The notes under the pieces: generated by a model | Told to the model about the DNA's origin: nothing | Database searches by the model: none | The model's input: the letters and a program-made list of their open reading frames with translations, nothing else | Position numbers and translations under genes: made by a program | Source: Chloroflexota bacterium | Lineage (GTDB): Bacteria; Chloroflexota; UBA6077; JADZDV01 | DNA length: 27,500 nucleotides | NCBI GenBank assembly: GCA_020850915.1 | Contig: JADZDV010000368.1 | Span: 1 to 27,500, forward strand | Reading direction: 5' to 3' | Shown: positions 1 through 5,922 of the stretch, one piece after another | Numbering within the stretch: the first letter of the stretch is position 1 | How the letters are laid out: each line of letters starts with the position of its first letter

Positions 1-62
1 GCGGCGGCCCGCCTGATCCGCAGGTTGCGCGGCAACCGACCGTGCTGATTGACAGCGGCGTC

Positions 63-100
63 AAAAAAAGAGAGCTGGGAGCGTTGCCACCCCCAGCTCT
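63..100 (-). terminator. Rho-independent terminator of the 108-425 gene
   Basis: Read on the minus strand, a perfect 9-bp stem (AGAGCTGGG at 71-79 pairing with CCCAGCTCT at 92-100) is followed at once by a run of seven T (63-69). It starts 8 bases after the stop codon of the minus-strand gene ending at 108. A stem plus U-tract is the classical intrinsic terminator. Confidence 0.88.
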
Positions 101-107
101 TCACCGC

Positions 108-425
108 CTAGCTCTTGGCCGGTCGGTACTTGCAGTAGGTACCGTCCGCGTCCTTGTACGGACAGGCCCAGTACGTCTGGCCCTTCTTGAACCTGCTGGG
201 GCGCAGCACCATCGGGATCTGGTGATCTCCGCAGTAGGGAGCGTTGCTCTGGCCGTCGTCCTGTTTCTCAGGATCGGTTGCGGCCCGCTCGATCACTACG
301 TCTTTGAATCCGCGGCGCACGAACTCCAGGGTCGTGTCGCTGAGGCGTAAGTCGCTCCATTGAGCGATCACGACGTGCTTGCCGTTGACCGAGAGGATCA
401 ACTCATAGCTGGTTGTTTCTGCCAT
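108..425 (-). CDS. Small Cys/His zinc-ribbon-like protein (paralogue of 21123-21446)
   Basis: A 105-residue protein of unknown function. I chose the ATG at 425 because an SD-like AGGTGAG lies about 5 bases upstream; upstream in-frame codons look non-coding. The N-terminal half begins with a beta-rich YELILSVNGKHVV stretch. The C-terminal half carries CGDHQIPMVL, then WACPYKDADGTYCKYRP, so CxxH plus two further cysteines could bind one zinc. The same plan (YEV..TDGKH, CGVHHVPMVL, WSCHEKMEDGTWCTYRP) is found in the gene at 21123-21446, so the two are paralogues although the linker between the halves differs. The gene stands alone and has its own terminator. A nucleic-acid or protein-binding role is inference from the zinc motif only. 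Confidence 0.8.
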   Translation of the reverse strand: MAETTSYELILSVNGKHVVIAQWSDLRLSDTTLEFVRRGFKDVVIERAATDPEKQDDGQSNAPYCGDHQIPMVLRPSRFKKGQTYWACPYKDADGTYCKYRPAKS

Positions 426-589
426 CTGTCTCACCTGCCTTTCTGCAGCGCTCTGGCTGCACCAGAAGACACCCGCTCCCCTGCCGAAGCAGGTCCAGGG
501 CAAGCGAGCGTAAGCGACAGCGTGAGGGAGCGCCGTTCATCGCAGCGCAGCGGAGACCCTTGACCTTCGCTGAGGAGGGGGGCTCCACC
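426..589. other. Divergent intergenic region with hairpins
   Basis: No gene is seen. CCTGC-CGAA-GCAGG (480-493) is a short stem with a CGAA loop. AGGTCCAGGG (491-500) can pair with CCCTTGACCT (557-566) with one mismatch, enclosing a stretch in which AGCG recurs irregularly (501-545). This folded segment lies just before the strong ribosome binding site of the plus-strand leader ORF at 590. No convincing -35/-10 pair was found for either direction. Confidence 0.4.
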
Positions 590-643
590 ATGAGAAAGCA
601 GACAGAGCAGTTCCGTTGTTTCCGAGCTATGATCAAGTCGTGA
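590..643 (+). CDS. 17-residue leader ORF, coupled to the membrane protein gene
   Basis: The peptide MRKQTEQFRCFRAMIKS has a near-ideal ribosome binding site (GAGGAGGGGGG, 572-582) placed 7 bases before its ATG at 590. Its TGA (641-643) overlaps the GTG at 640-642 of the next gene in the tetranucleotide GTGA, the usual sign of translational coupling. The downstream gene has no good ribosome binding site of its own, so ribosomes probably reach it by terminating here and restarting. No run of regulatory codons that would suggest attenuation is visible. The alternative is that an ancestral gene started at 590 and a frameshift split off its first codons. Confidence 0.5.
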   Translation: MRKQTEQFRCFRAMIKS

Positions 644-1380
644 AAAAGCCCGGACTCGTTAAGAACTTAGGGCTCTTCGGCGCTGGTGCTGGCATCGTCC
701 TTTCGCCCATCTCCATTTGGCTGGACATGGCCCAGCTCGCATCCATGGGTCTCCCAACATACTCGTGGGCAGCGCTCGGCCTTGTCACCATGCTATCCGG
801 GGGTGGCTACACGATCTACCGCCAAGAACGGGAGAAGCAGGCGTTAGCTCGGAGAGTGCAAGGACTCGTCGCTGACCGAGCGTCGCTTGAGATCGTTCAC
901 CAGCGAGTGTTTCCCATGTGGTGGCCGGAGCGGCGCTGGCATCGGATCGGCGTTCAAAACACCGGCGAGGTCCTTGCTACGAACGTGGAAGTAAAGCTTC
1001 TCGAGATGAGACCGGTCAGCCCTTTGCCGGAGAACGTCCTTCCTGCTCGCCTGATCCGCAAAGACGGTGGGACCGCGAATTGTACCGTGAACCCGGGATC
1101 GACGGAGTTCTTTGACGTCGTCTCAGACGAGTCCATCTCCTCGGAGAGCGATGTGATCGGCTTCGTAACGTCAAGGGGCCCGAGGACGCTGGCCCTCTGG
1201 ACAGAGCCTTATCCAGGCCAGCAGTTTCAGCTCGACCCGAACGTAGACTACGAGCTCGTTATAGTCGTCACCGCGGCAAACGCGCTGAAGCCTGACACGA
1301 GGATCTTCCGCCTGCGCCACCCCGAGGGGAACCAGCTGGAATTCTCTTTGCTGGGAATAGAAGCCCTCTCCGTTCGGTGA
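640..1380 (+). CDS. Two-TM membrane protein with soluble C-terminal domain
   Basis: I do not recognise the family. From the GTG at 640 the protein has 246 residues. Two hydrophobic segments (about residues 8-26 and 42-60) form a hairpin in the membrane. A charged helix follows (RQEREKQALARRVQGL, from residue 61), then a C-terminal domain of about 150 residues rich in beta-strand patterns (RIGVQNTGEVLATNVEVKL; YELVIVVTAAN), probably a beta-sandwich at the membrane face. The longer TTG start at 616 is possible, but the GTGA overlap with the 17-codon leader favours 640. The next gene, a TIR protein, is 184 bases downstream in the same direction. Confidence 0.7.
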   Translation: MKKPGLVKNLGLFGAGAGIVLSPISIWLDMAQLASMGLPTYSWAALGLVTMLSGGGYTIYRQEREKQALARRVQGLVADRASLEIVHQRVFPMWWPERRWHRIGVQNTGEVLATNVEVKLLEMRPVSPLPENVLPARLIRKDGGTANCTVNPGSTEFFDVVSDESISSESDVIGFVTSRGPRTLALWTEPYPGQQFQLDPNVDYELVIVVTAANALKPDTRIFRLRHPEGNQLEFSLLGIEALSVR

Positions 1381-1564
1381 GTTGGTGACGGCGCATCAGG
1401 CAGACGGTTGCCAAGCTAGAGGCGTTCCGGCGCAGTGATCTGCCGCGCTCGATGAGACGCAGCGTGCCCGACTGTCGTCTATACCCGCGACGTGTCACAG
1501 CGGTATGATGGTCGCGCCCAGCTAGACAGCCCCGCCCACCAACATTCAGCCCGGGACCGAACCG

Positions 1565-2488
1565 ATGGACGAGCACTACGACCTCTTTATTTCGTACTCC
1601 AGCCGGAACAGTAGGTTCGTTCGGCGCCTGGCCGAGGATCTTCAAGGTAGCGGGCTTTCAGTCTGGCTTGACGCACTGGAATTGGAGGTGGGCGACCAGT
1701 TCCGGCGCAAGATCGAAGATGGTATCAGCCACAGCCGTTATTTCTGCCTGGTGGTCTCAGAGCCGGCGATGAAGTCCTATTACGTTCGCCGGATGGAGCT
1801 TGAGGCAGCCTTCACCATTATGAGCCGCGACCATCGAGAATCATTCATTCTCCCAATCATTTACCAGCAGCCAAAAGAACCTCCTCCGCCGATGCTAGCC
1901 GGGCTACAACATTTGAAATTTACTAACCCGAAGAGATATCCTGAAAATGTGAGAAGAATTGTTCGTAAGATTACAGAGACCAGAGAGAATTTTACCGGCG
2001 CACGCATCTTCAAGAATATAAAGATATCGTCCCACGGATTTATATCAGGCATTGGTCCGGCTAGTCAGTTACCATATACCGGTGATAGTGTTCGAGTAAT
2101 TTACGAGAAGGGACTGATTGTGAAGGTTGAGACATACTCAGACGGTCGAATCACAGGATTCAAGATGTTCGAGCACGATGACCGAGGGCGCGTGTATACA
2201 AACTCACTCTATCGCAACGATCAGTACGTCGATACCTGGCAGTACGAGTACGAGCCCAGCACTGGGAGAAGAAAGAGAAAGATCGTCTACCAACGGGGTG
2301 GGCCTGTCTTTGCCGAAATAGACTATGACGAGAAGAATCAGCAGATTGAGGAGCGTATCGCCCTTGAGCACGTTCCAAGCGGCTATACATTCGGCTTTGC
2401 CCGACGCACCTTTACCTACTCTGAGAGTGGTGAGCTAGAAACCGAGACGTGGTTTGACGCCGAGGGAAACAAGATCCCCAAGCCGTAG
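1565..2488 (+). CDS. TIR-domain protein with YD-like C-terminal repeats
   Basis: Residues 1-140 are a TIR domain: the opening DLFISYSSRNSRFVRRLA, the box VWLDALELEVGDQF, the segment IEDGISHSRYFCLVVSE, and RRMELEAAF, in which Glu78 falls where the NADase glutamate of SARM1-like TIR domains lies. Bacterial TIR proteins usually hydrolyse NAD+ or make cyclic ADP-ribose signals, often in phage defence; that role here is inferred. Residues 150-307 resemble loose YD/RHS repeats (YEYEPSTGRRKRKIVY, IDYDEKNQQIEERI, FTYSESGELETETWFD). No membrane segment is seen. The middle of the gene (about 1830-2120) is clearly AT-richer than its surroundings, with AGA and ATA codons, suggesting acquisition. No SMODS, Sir2-like or STAND partner is adjacent. 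Confidence 0.9.
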   Translation: MDEHYDLFISYSSRNSRFVRRLAEDLQGSGLSVWLDALELEVGDQFRRKIEDGISHSRYFCLVVSEPAMKSYYVRRMELEAAFTIMSRDHRESFILPIIYQQPKEPPPPMLAGLQHLKFTNPKRYPENVRRIVRKITETRENFTGARIFKNIKISSHGFISGIGPASQLPYTGDSVRVIYEKGLIVKVETYSDGRITGFKMFEHDDRGRVYTNSLYRNDQYVDTWQYEYEPSTGRRKRKIVYQRGGPVFAEIDYDEKNQQIEERIALEHVPSGYTFGFARRTFTYSESGELETETWFDAEGNKIPKP

Positions 2489-2506
2489 TCCCGCCAACGA
2501 TCGCTC

Positions 2507-2793
2507 GGCGGACTGACAAAGGGGTCAGGGGAAAGGTCAGTCCGCCCATCCTACCGCCGCAGGCGGTGGCCATCGCCGGAGGCGATCTCAGAGCGGCTGC
2601 CACCCCCTACGCAGTAGGGGGTCAACAAGCGGGATCGCGCGCCGAAGGCGCCTGCCGTTTTGCGATCCCGCGCAGTTGGGGGGTGTCCGCGGCGCGGAGT
2701 GAGGCACGAACGCAGTGGCGCGGACACCCCCCAACTCGGCAGCCGCTCTCCTTTCCCCTTCCTCTCTGCCGAAGGCCCCAGGACGTGCGTCCT
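2507..2793. other. Structured intergenic region: array of perfect hairpins
   Basis: Between the convergent 3' ends of the TIR gene (2488) and the replication gene (2886) the DNA is nearly all inverted repeat. In order: GGCGGACTGAC / GTCAGTCCGCC (2507-2517/2536-2546, 11 bp, 18-nt loop); ACCGCC-GCA-GGCGGT (2553-2567); ATCGCC-GGA-GGCGAT (2572-2586); the cloverleaf at 2590-2749 (separate entry); GCC-GAA-GGC (2768-2776); AGGAC-GTGC-GTCCT (2780-2793). The triloops GCA, GGA and GAA are all of the GNA type, which makes exceptionally stable DNA hairpins. Possible roles are a single-strand replication origin or primosome site, a structured RNA, or a terminator cluster. Confidence 0.75.
2590..2749. ncRNA. 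Four-way-junction cloverleaf (candidate structured RNA or ssDNA element)
   Basis: A 12-bp closing stem (2590-2601 with 2738-2749) encloses three arms, all without mismatch. Arm 1 is ACCCCCTAC-GCA-GTAGGGGGT (2602-2622). Arm 2 is a 10-bp stem (2629-2638/2662-2671) stacked on GCGCC-GAA-GGCGC (2639-2651). Arm 3 is an 18-bp stem, AGTTGGGGGGTGTCCGCG (2674-2691) with its complement at 2719-2736, and a 27-nt loop. The arms are joined by only 0, 6, 2 and 1 unpaired bases. 108 of the 160 nt are paired. The fold is equally possible on either strand and in DNA or RNA; whether it is transcribed is unknown. Confidence 0.5.
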
Positions 2794-2885
2794 GACCAAT
2801 TTCCTCCCCCATGTCCTGAGGTGTTTTTGTCCTCATGAACACCAGAAGTACTCGAGTAACGCTGCTCCTCGAACACGCCCGGTGC

Positions 2886-4073
2886 TCAGCGTTGGAGCTT
2901 CGAGCCGTAGGGTCCCTTGAAGAAGCGAGCGACATCGTCCTCCACGGGATCGCCCTGGGCGCGATCGCCGTCTTGCATCCTTGGTTGAGATGGGCTGGCG
3001 GGGCTCTCCTCCACACCGAGCAGTTGGCGCAGGCAGGAGAAGAAATACGGCATCTTATTGCGCAGGGTCGGGTACTGCTTGGAGCGCTTCTCGATCATCC
3101 CGGCCTGTTTGGTCCGAGAAGCCGCCTCGCCGATGAGAGCGCAGAAGGCGCTCTCGGGCTGGCCTGACGCCTTCCAGAGCCGCGCTGCTTGGCCAATACT
3201 TGATTCCAACGCCTCGTCGTGGAATTCCTCGGAGTACTTGCTGATCCAATAACGGATCTGCTCGGTGGCCTTCGGTGGTCGCCCACGGGAAGTTTTTCCC
3301 GTCGGCTTCCCTCCCCCGTTGGCGGCAGCTGTGGCGTTATAAGCCCGGGAAGCGCCTCTTAAGGGGCGTTGTTCGGTCGAGGGGTCTTGTTGTTCAGCGA
3401 AGCCGCTACCAGCCGATTTTGGCCCCTTCTGGGGGCTCTCAGCCCTATTGCTAGCGCCATCCCCGTACCGCTCCTGCAGCAGCGCCCCGACTGACGCGAA
3501 CGAATTTCGTTTTTGCGTTTCTTTTTTCGAATTCCGCGAAGCGGCGGGGTTTACAGGTGACATATCGAGACTGTTCGAATCTAGATCTGTTTGTTGCTGA
3601 ACTGTTTGTTGTTTATCTGTTTGTTGTGTGTTAACGGCATTAACACCCCCCTGTAAATGGGGTTTACCCCCCCGTGTTAACCCGGTTAACACGGGGTCCC
3701 CCTTAAACCGCAGGGCGTAGGTGCTGGCCTCGTCACCCTTCTCCGGGCTGCTGTTCGAGCGACGGACGATGATGCCCTTGGCCTCGAGCAGCCTGGCGGC
3801 TTTGACGGCCGATGGCTTCGAGACGCCAGCTCCGCGGTCGAGCACCCGTCCGTCTCGCGTGGTGATGCCCTGGACGATCTGCCTCAGGCTGATGTCGTCA
3901 CTGTCTTTCTTGAAGCCGAAGGTTCGGCGGATCAAGTAGAGCAGGACGCGGAGCTCGATGTCCGACAGGTGGGGCAGGAGGACATCGAAGACGTCGTCCG
4001 GGACAATCGTCCCGTTCGGGCTGGAGAAGCCCGCGTAGTGGAATTCAGGATCGTGGTCGCTTTTATCTGGCAT
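2886..4073 (-). CDS. Replication initiator (phage O / ICE-type winged-helix replication protein)
   Basis: A 395-residue protein. The ATG at 4073 is preceded by AGGAGG at 8-base spacing, which decides the start. Residues 15-123 form a winged helix-turn-helix of the lambda-O / ICE replication-protein type (DIELRVLLYLIRRTFGFKKD, ISLRQIVQGITTRDGRVLDR, GVSKPSAVKAARLLEAKGII). A long Gln/Thr- and Ser-rich linker follows, then RGRPPK, like an AT-hook, near residue 265. The C-terminal helical domain (about 265-350) ends in NKMPYFFSCLRQLLG, a segment typical of these initiators and presumed to contact the helicase loader. The linker-coding DNA contains an origin-like repeat array (3587-3696). The RHH and parA genes lie upstream on the same strand, separated by a leader with an SD-masking hairpin. 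Confidence 0.82.
   Translation of the reverse strand: MPDKSDHDPEFHYAGFSSPNGTIVPDDVFDVLLPHLSDIELRVLLYLIRRTFGFKKDSDDISLRQIVQGITTRDGRVLDRGAGVSKPSAVKAARLLEAKGIIVRRSNSSPEKGDEASTYALRFKGDPVLTGLTRGGKPHLQGGVNAVNTQQTDKQQTVQQQTDLDSNSLDMSPVNPAASRNSKKETQKRNSFASVGALLQERYGDGASNRAESPQKGPKSAGSGFAEQQDPSTEQRPLRGASRAYNATAAANGGGKPTGKTSRGRPPKATEQIRYWISKYSEEFHDEALESSIGQAARLWKASGQPESAFCALIGEAASRTKQAGMIEKRSKQYPTLRNKMPYFFSCLRQLLGVEESPASPSQPRMQDGDRAQGDPVEDDVARFFKGPYGSKLQR
3587..3696. other. Candidate replication origin inside the initiator gene
   Basis: Three direct repeats CTGTTTGTTG start at 3587, 3602 and 3617 (exact 15-bp period). Three palindromes follow, centred at 3637, 3660 and 3683, exactly 23 bp apart: GTGTTAA-CGGCA-TTAACAC (3628-3646), GTAAA-TGGGG-TTTAC (3653-3667) and CCCCGTGTTAACC-C-GGTTAACACGGGG (3670-3696, 13-bp arms). 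Palindromic iterons beside an AT-rich, strand-asymmetric repeat tract, placed in the linker-coding part of the initiator gene, is the plan of oriLambda within gene O. Function is inferred from that architecture. Confidence 0.6.
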
Positions 4074-4080
4074 AAGAAAA

Positions 4081-4130
4081 CCTCCTGGTGCCGCACTTGT
4101 GATCAAGCTCGGCTTGACCGGCCCAGGAGG
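4081..4130 (-). promoter_or_regulatory. SD-sequestering hairpin in the initiator mRNA leader
   Basis: In the minus-strand transcript, CCTCCTGG (from 4123-4130) pairs over 8 bp with CCAGGAGG (from 4081-4088), which is the ribosome binding site of the initiator gene. The helix continues as GCCG/CGGC (4119-4122 with 4090-4093) and TCAAGC-CGA-GCTTGA (4103-4117). The ATG at 4073 follows 7 bases after the stem. Folding would hide the SD, so initiator synthesis is probably limited at translation by an antisense RNA, a protein or temperature. A TTGACA hexamer on the minus strand (4250-4255) may mark the promoter, but no good -10 follows it. Confidence 0.65.
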
Positions 4131-4262
4131 CTGTCTGTATGCTCTCTGTGTCTGATGCAGGAGCGTCTGACGTGCCCGCTGGGTGCGTTGGGCGCTTTTG
4201 TTTTGTCCGCCTTTTCTCTGGCGCTACGTAATCACCTTCCGGCCTGTATTGTCAAGGCCCTA

Positions 4263-4688
4263 TCAAGGCCCCCTGCGCCTGCGTCGTCGGGTGATGTACT
4301 CGTCAAGCGCCTCACGCACCATCTGGCTCATGCTCCCCTTCTCACCCCGGGTCTGTTCGTCAAGGGAGAACTGCTTCAAGGCCGCATGCTGGTCCTGGTA
4401 GATCTCAAAGGGGATCCGTGCGAGCGTACGCCCGTACGTCCGTACGGGCGTACGAGACTGCCCTGAATTCTGCTCTTCCGGCTCATCCGACGCTCGGCTC
4501 CGCCGAGTCATCAAGACGCGGCCGGAGTCGTCGTCTGTCACCACTGGCTCCTCGCCAACAACGGGCTTCACCGGCTCGCCACGCAGCGCAGGCCGTTCAG
4601 GCCGCACGATCGCTGGCAAGCTGTCCATCGGCGATCGCAGGCTCGGAAGCGCGTTCGGGTCAAAATCTTCAATGCGTGGTTTCTTCAT
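4263..4688 (-). CDS. Ribbon-helix-helix centromere-binding partner of ParA
   Basis: A 141-residue protein with start at the ATG 4688, overlapping the end of parA by 20 bases. The first 85 residues are acidic, Pro-rich and probably disordered. Residues 88-133 look like a ribbon-helix-helix domain: the strand RTLARIPFEIYQDQ, then helices ALKQFSLDEQT and MSQMVREALDEYI. A basic tail of Arg residues follows. Small RHH proteins encoded directly behind a short ParA usually bind the centromere and also repress the par operon. A 14-bp inverted repeat built from CGTACG lies within this gene (4425-4454), and related repeats lie upstream of the operon (5685-5735); both are candidate targets. Confidence 0.7.
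   Translation of the reverse strand: MKKPRIEDFDPNALPSLRSPMDSLPAIVRPERPALRGEPVKPVVGEEPVVTDDDSGRVLMTRRSRASDEPEEQNSGQSRTPVRTYGRTLARIPFEIYQDQHAALKQFSLDEQTRGEKGSMSQMVREALDEYITRRRRRRGP
4425..4454. repeat. CGTACG-based inverted repeat inside the RHH gene
   Basis: CGTACGCCCGTACG (4425-4438) and CGTACGGGCGTACG (4441-4454) are perfect 14-bp inverted repeats separated by TC. The same CGTACGGGCG core recurs at 5708-5729 upstream of the operon. It may be a second binding site for the RHH protein. Confidence 0.7.
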
Positions 4689-5430
4689 AGTCAATCAACC
4701 AATCCGCCAGGACATCGTAAGCGATAGCACCGGGATGCCGTGGCTCTAAAACACAGACCGGCTTCTTCTCATCGTAGGACCGGGAAAAGACGGTGGCGTG
4801 CGGGATTTTCACGCTCAGAACGTTGTCACGCCAGATCTTCTGGGCATTGGCGACAATCGCCGGCGAGTGTGAGGTCGTGGCCCGGTACATGGTGAAGAGG
4901 ATCCGCAATTCCTGATGCGTCAAGGAGAGTTTGTTCCAGAGAATCCGCTGGACGTGGTTAATGAGGTCAGCGACCCCATCAACCGCCATCCGCTCAGCGG
5001 AGGCTGGCACGAGAATGAGGTCGGCCGCTGCCAACGCGTTGAAGGCCAGCATCGCCTTGCCCGGAGGAGCATCCAAGAGGATGAAGTCGTACTCGCCGGC
5101 CAGTGGTCGGAGCAGATCGGCGAGCTTCGTTTCATCCCCGGGCTCTAACGCCTCTTCAATCGCGGCCATCAAGACGTGCGAGGCAAGCACGTCCACGCCG
5201 CACTGAGACGCGCGTGGCGCTAAGGCGGCCGGTTTCAGCCCCATGAACACCTCGTAGAGGTTTGGCGAGGCCTCCGGATCGAGGCCGAGGTAGCGCGTCG
5301 CGGAGGCTTGCTGGTCAAGATCCACCAGCAGCACACGCCTACCCTTTTTGGCGAGCGCAGCCGCCGTATTGACGGCACTAGTGGTTTTGCCCGTGCCGCC
5401 TTTGAAGATGCTAAAGCTAATGATTTTCAT
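4669..5430 (-). CDS. parA: ParA-family partition ATPase
   Basis: A 253-residue P-loop ATPase that would move replicon copies apart on the nucleoid. It shows the deviant Walker A box KGGTGKTT (residues 10-17), Walker A' VLLVDLDQQ with Asp37 and Asp39, and Walker B FILLDAPPG with Asp120. It is short and has no N-terminal DNA-binding domain, as in type Ib partition systems that use a separate small RHH protein. I set the start at the ATG 5430, since MKIISFSIFKGGTGK is the normal beginning of the fold. The start overlaps the upstream HTH gene by 14 bases and the end overlaps the RHH gene by 20, so the three genes form one tight operon. No strong SD is visible, which suggests coupled translation. 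Confidence 0.93.
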   Translation of the reverse strand: MKIISFSIFKGGTGKTTSAVNTAAALAKKGRRVLLVDLDQQASATRYLGLDPEASPNLYEVFMGLKPAALAPRASQCGVDVLASHVLMAAIEEALEPGDETKLADLLRPLAGEYDFILLDAPPGKAMLAFNALAAADLILVPASAERMAVDGVADLINHVQRILWNKLSLTHQELRILFTMYRATTSHSPAIVANAQKIWRDNVLSVKIPHATVFSRSYDEKKPVCVLEPRHPGAIAYDVLADWLIDYEETTH

Positions 5431-5611
5431 ACGGTTGGCCAAGTTGTTGCCGCTTGAGCGCTTCACAGGTCGCAAGCGGAATCCTCCAGTTCTGCCGTCC
5501 TGGTGGTCGAAATACCCCCGGTACTTTTCCCTGCTTAATCCAGCGAGAAACTGTTGCACGATCTACCATAAGGATTTTCGAGAGTTCTGATGCATTAAGA
5601 AACTGCTTCAT
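5417..5611 (-). CDS. Excisionase-like HTH protein, first gene of the par operon
   Basis: A 64-residue MerR/excisionase-type winged helix: MKQFLNASELSKILMVDRAT leads into VSRWIKQGKVPGVF, then a wing with RQNWRIPLATCEALK. Such proteins either direct excision or act as small repressors. As the first gene of the par operon, autoregulation is the simplest role. The ATG at 5611 lies 6 bases after a -10 element and has no SD, so a leaderless mRNA is likely. A GTG at 5629 would add six residues but falls inside the promoter. Confidence 0.75.
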   Translation of the reverse strand: MKQFLNASELSKILMVDRATVSRWIKQGKVPGVFRPPGRQNWRIPLATCEALKRQQLGQPYENH

Positions 5612-5648
5612 AGATAATTTATTGAACACATTAGTTGAAATGTCAACT
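5612..5648 (-). promoter_or_regulatory. Promoter and operator of the HTH-parA-RHH operon
   Basis: Minus strand: -35 TTGACA (5641-5646), 17-base spacer, -10 AATAAA (5618-5623), then six bases to the ATG at 5611. The -10 could instead be TAAATT two bases further on. The perfect inverted repeat AGTTGA-AATG-TCAACT (5633-5648) covers the -35 box and is a good repressor site. The expected start of transcription coincides with the ATG. Confidence 0.65.
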
Positions 5649-5684
5649 CCCTAATTTGTCATTCTGTTGTATCTGTTGCATTCC

Positions 5685-5735
5685 GCCCGTCCGGACGGGC
5701 GATCGAGCGTACGGGCGGACGCCCGTACGGGTACG
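5685..5735. repeat. parS-like inverted repeat cluster upstream of the par operon
   Basis: GCCCGTCCGGACGGGC (5685-5700) is a perfect 16-bp palindrome. CGTACGGGCG-GA-CGCCCGTACG (5708-5729) is a perfect 10-bp inverted repeat, and its right end runs into a further CGTACGGGTACG (5724-5735). Clustered short palindromes upstream of parA are the usual position of centromeres bound by RHH partition proteins. The shared CGTACGGGCG core with 4425-4454 strengthens the case. Confidence 0.6.
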
Positions 5736-5922
5736 CCGGAACTATAAACTTGCCCGCAGCCTCGCGCGCCATGTCCGCTGTTACAGCGAGATCACATCAG
5801 AGCAGCACGTAGGGCTCGAAGAGCTGGCAAGCGATCCGCCCTCATCCGAAGGGAGATCGGACGTACAGAGAGCACAAAGGGAGAATTGGACGGTTGGCGA
5901 GGTGCTATGTGTAGTGGGCAGG

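Noticed and set aside
1504..1509. TATGAT as -10 box for the TIR gene
   Set aside because: No -35 element at a suitable distance.
2590..2749. tRNA or tRNA-like gene
   Set aside because: The three-arm shape suggests it, but the stems are far too long and no anticodon loop, T-loop or CCA end is present.
2507..2793. Retron-type msr/msd RNA for the hairpin array
   Set aside because: The long stem and flanking repeats look similar, but no reverse transcriptase gene exists anywhere in the window.
3587..3626. CRISPR-like array of the CTGTTTGTTG repeats
   Set aside because: Repeats of 10 bp with 5-bp spacers are iteron-like, not CRISPR; no cas genes are present.
4227..4255. Promoter for the replication gene (TTGACA at 4250-4255, minus strand)
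   Set aside because: The -35 is perfect, but the hexamer at the right distance (ATTACG) is a poor -10; kept only as a remark.
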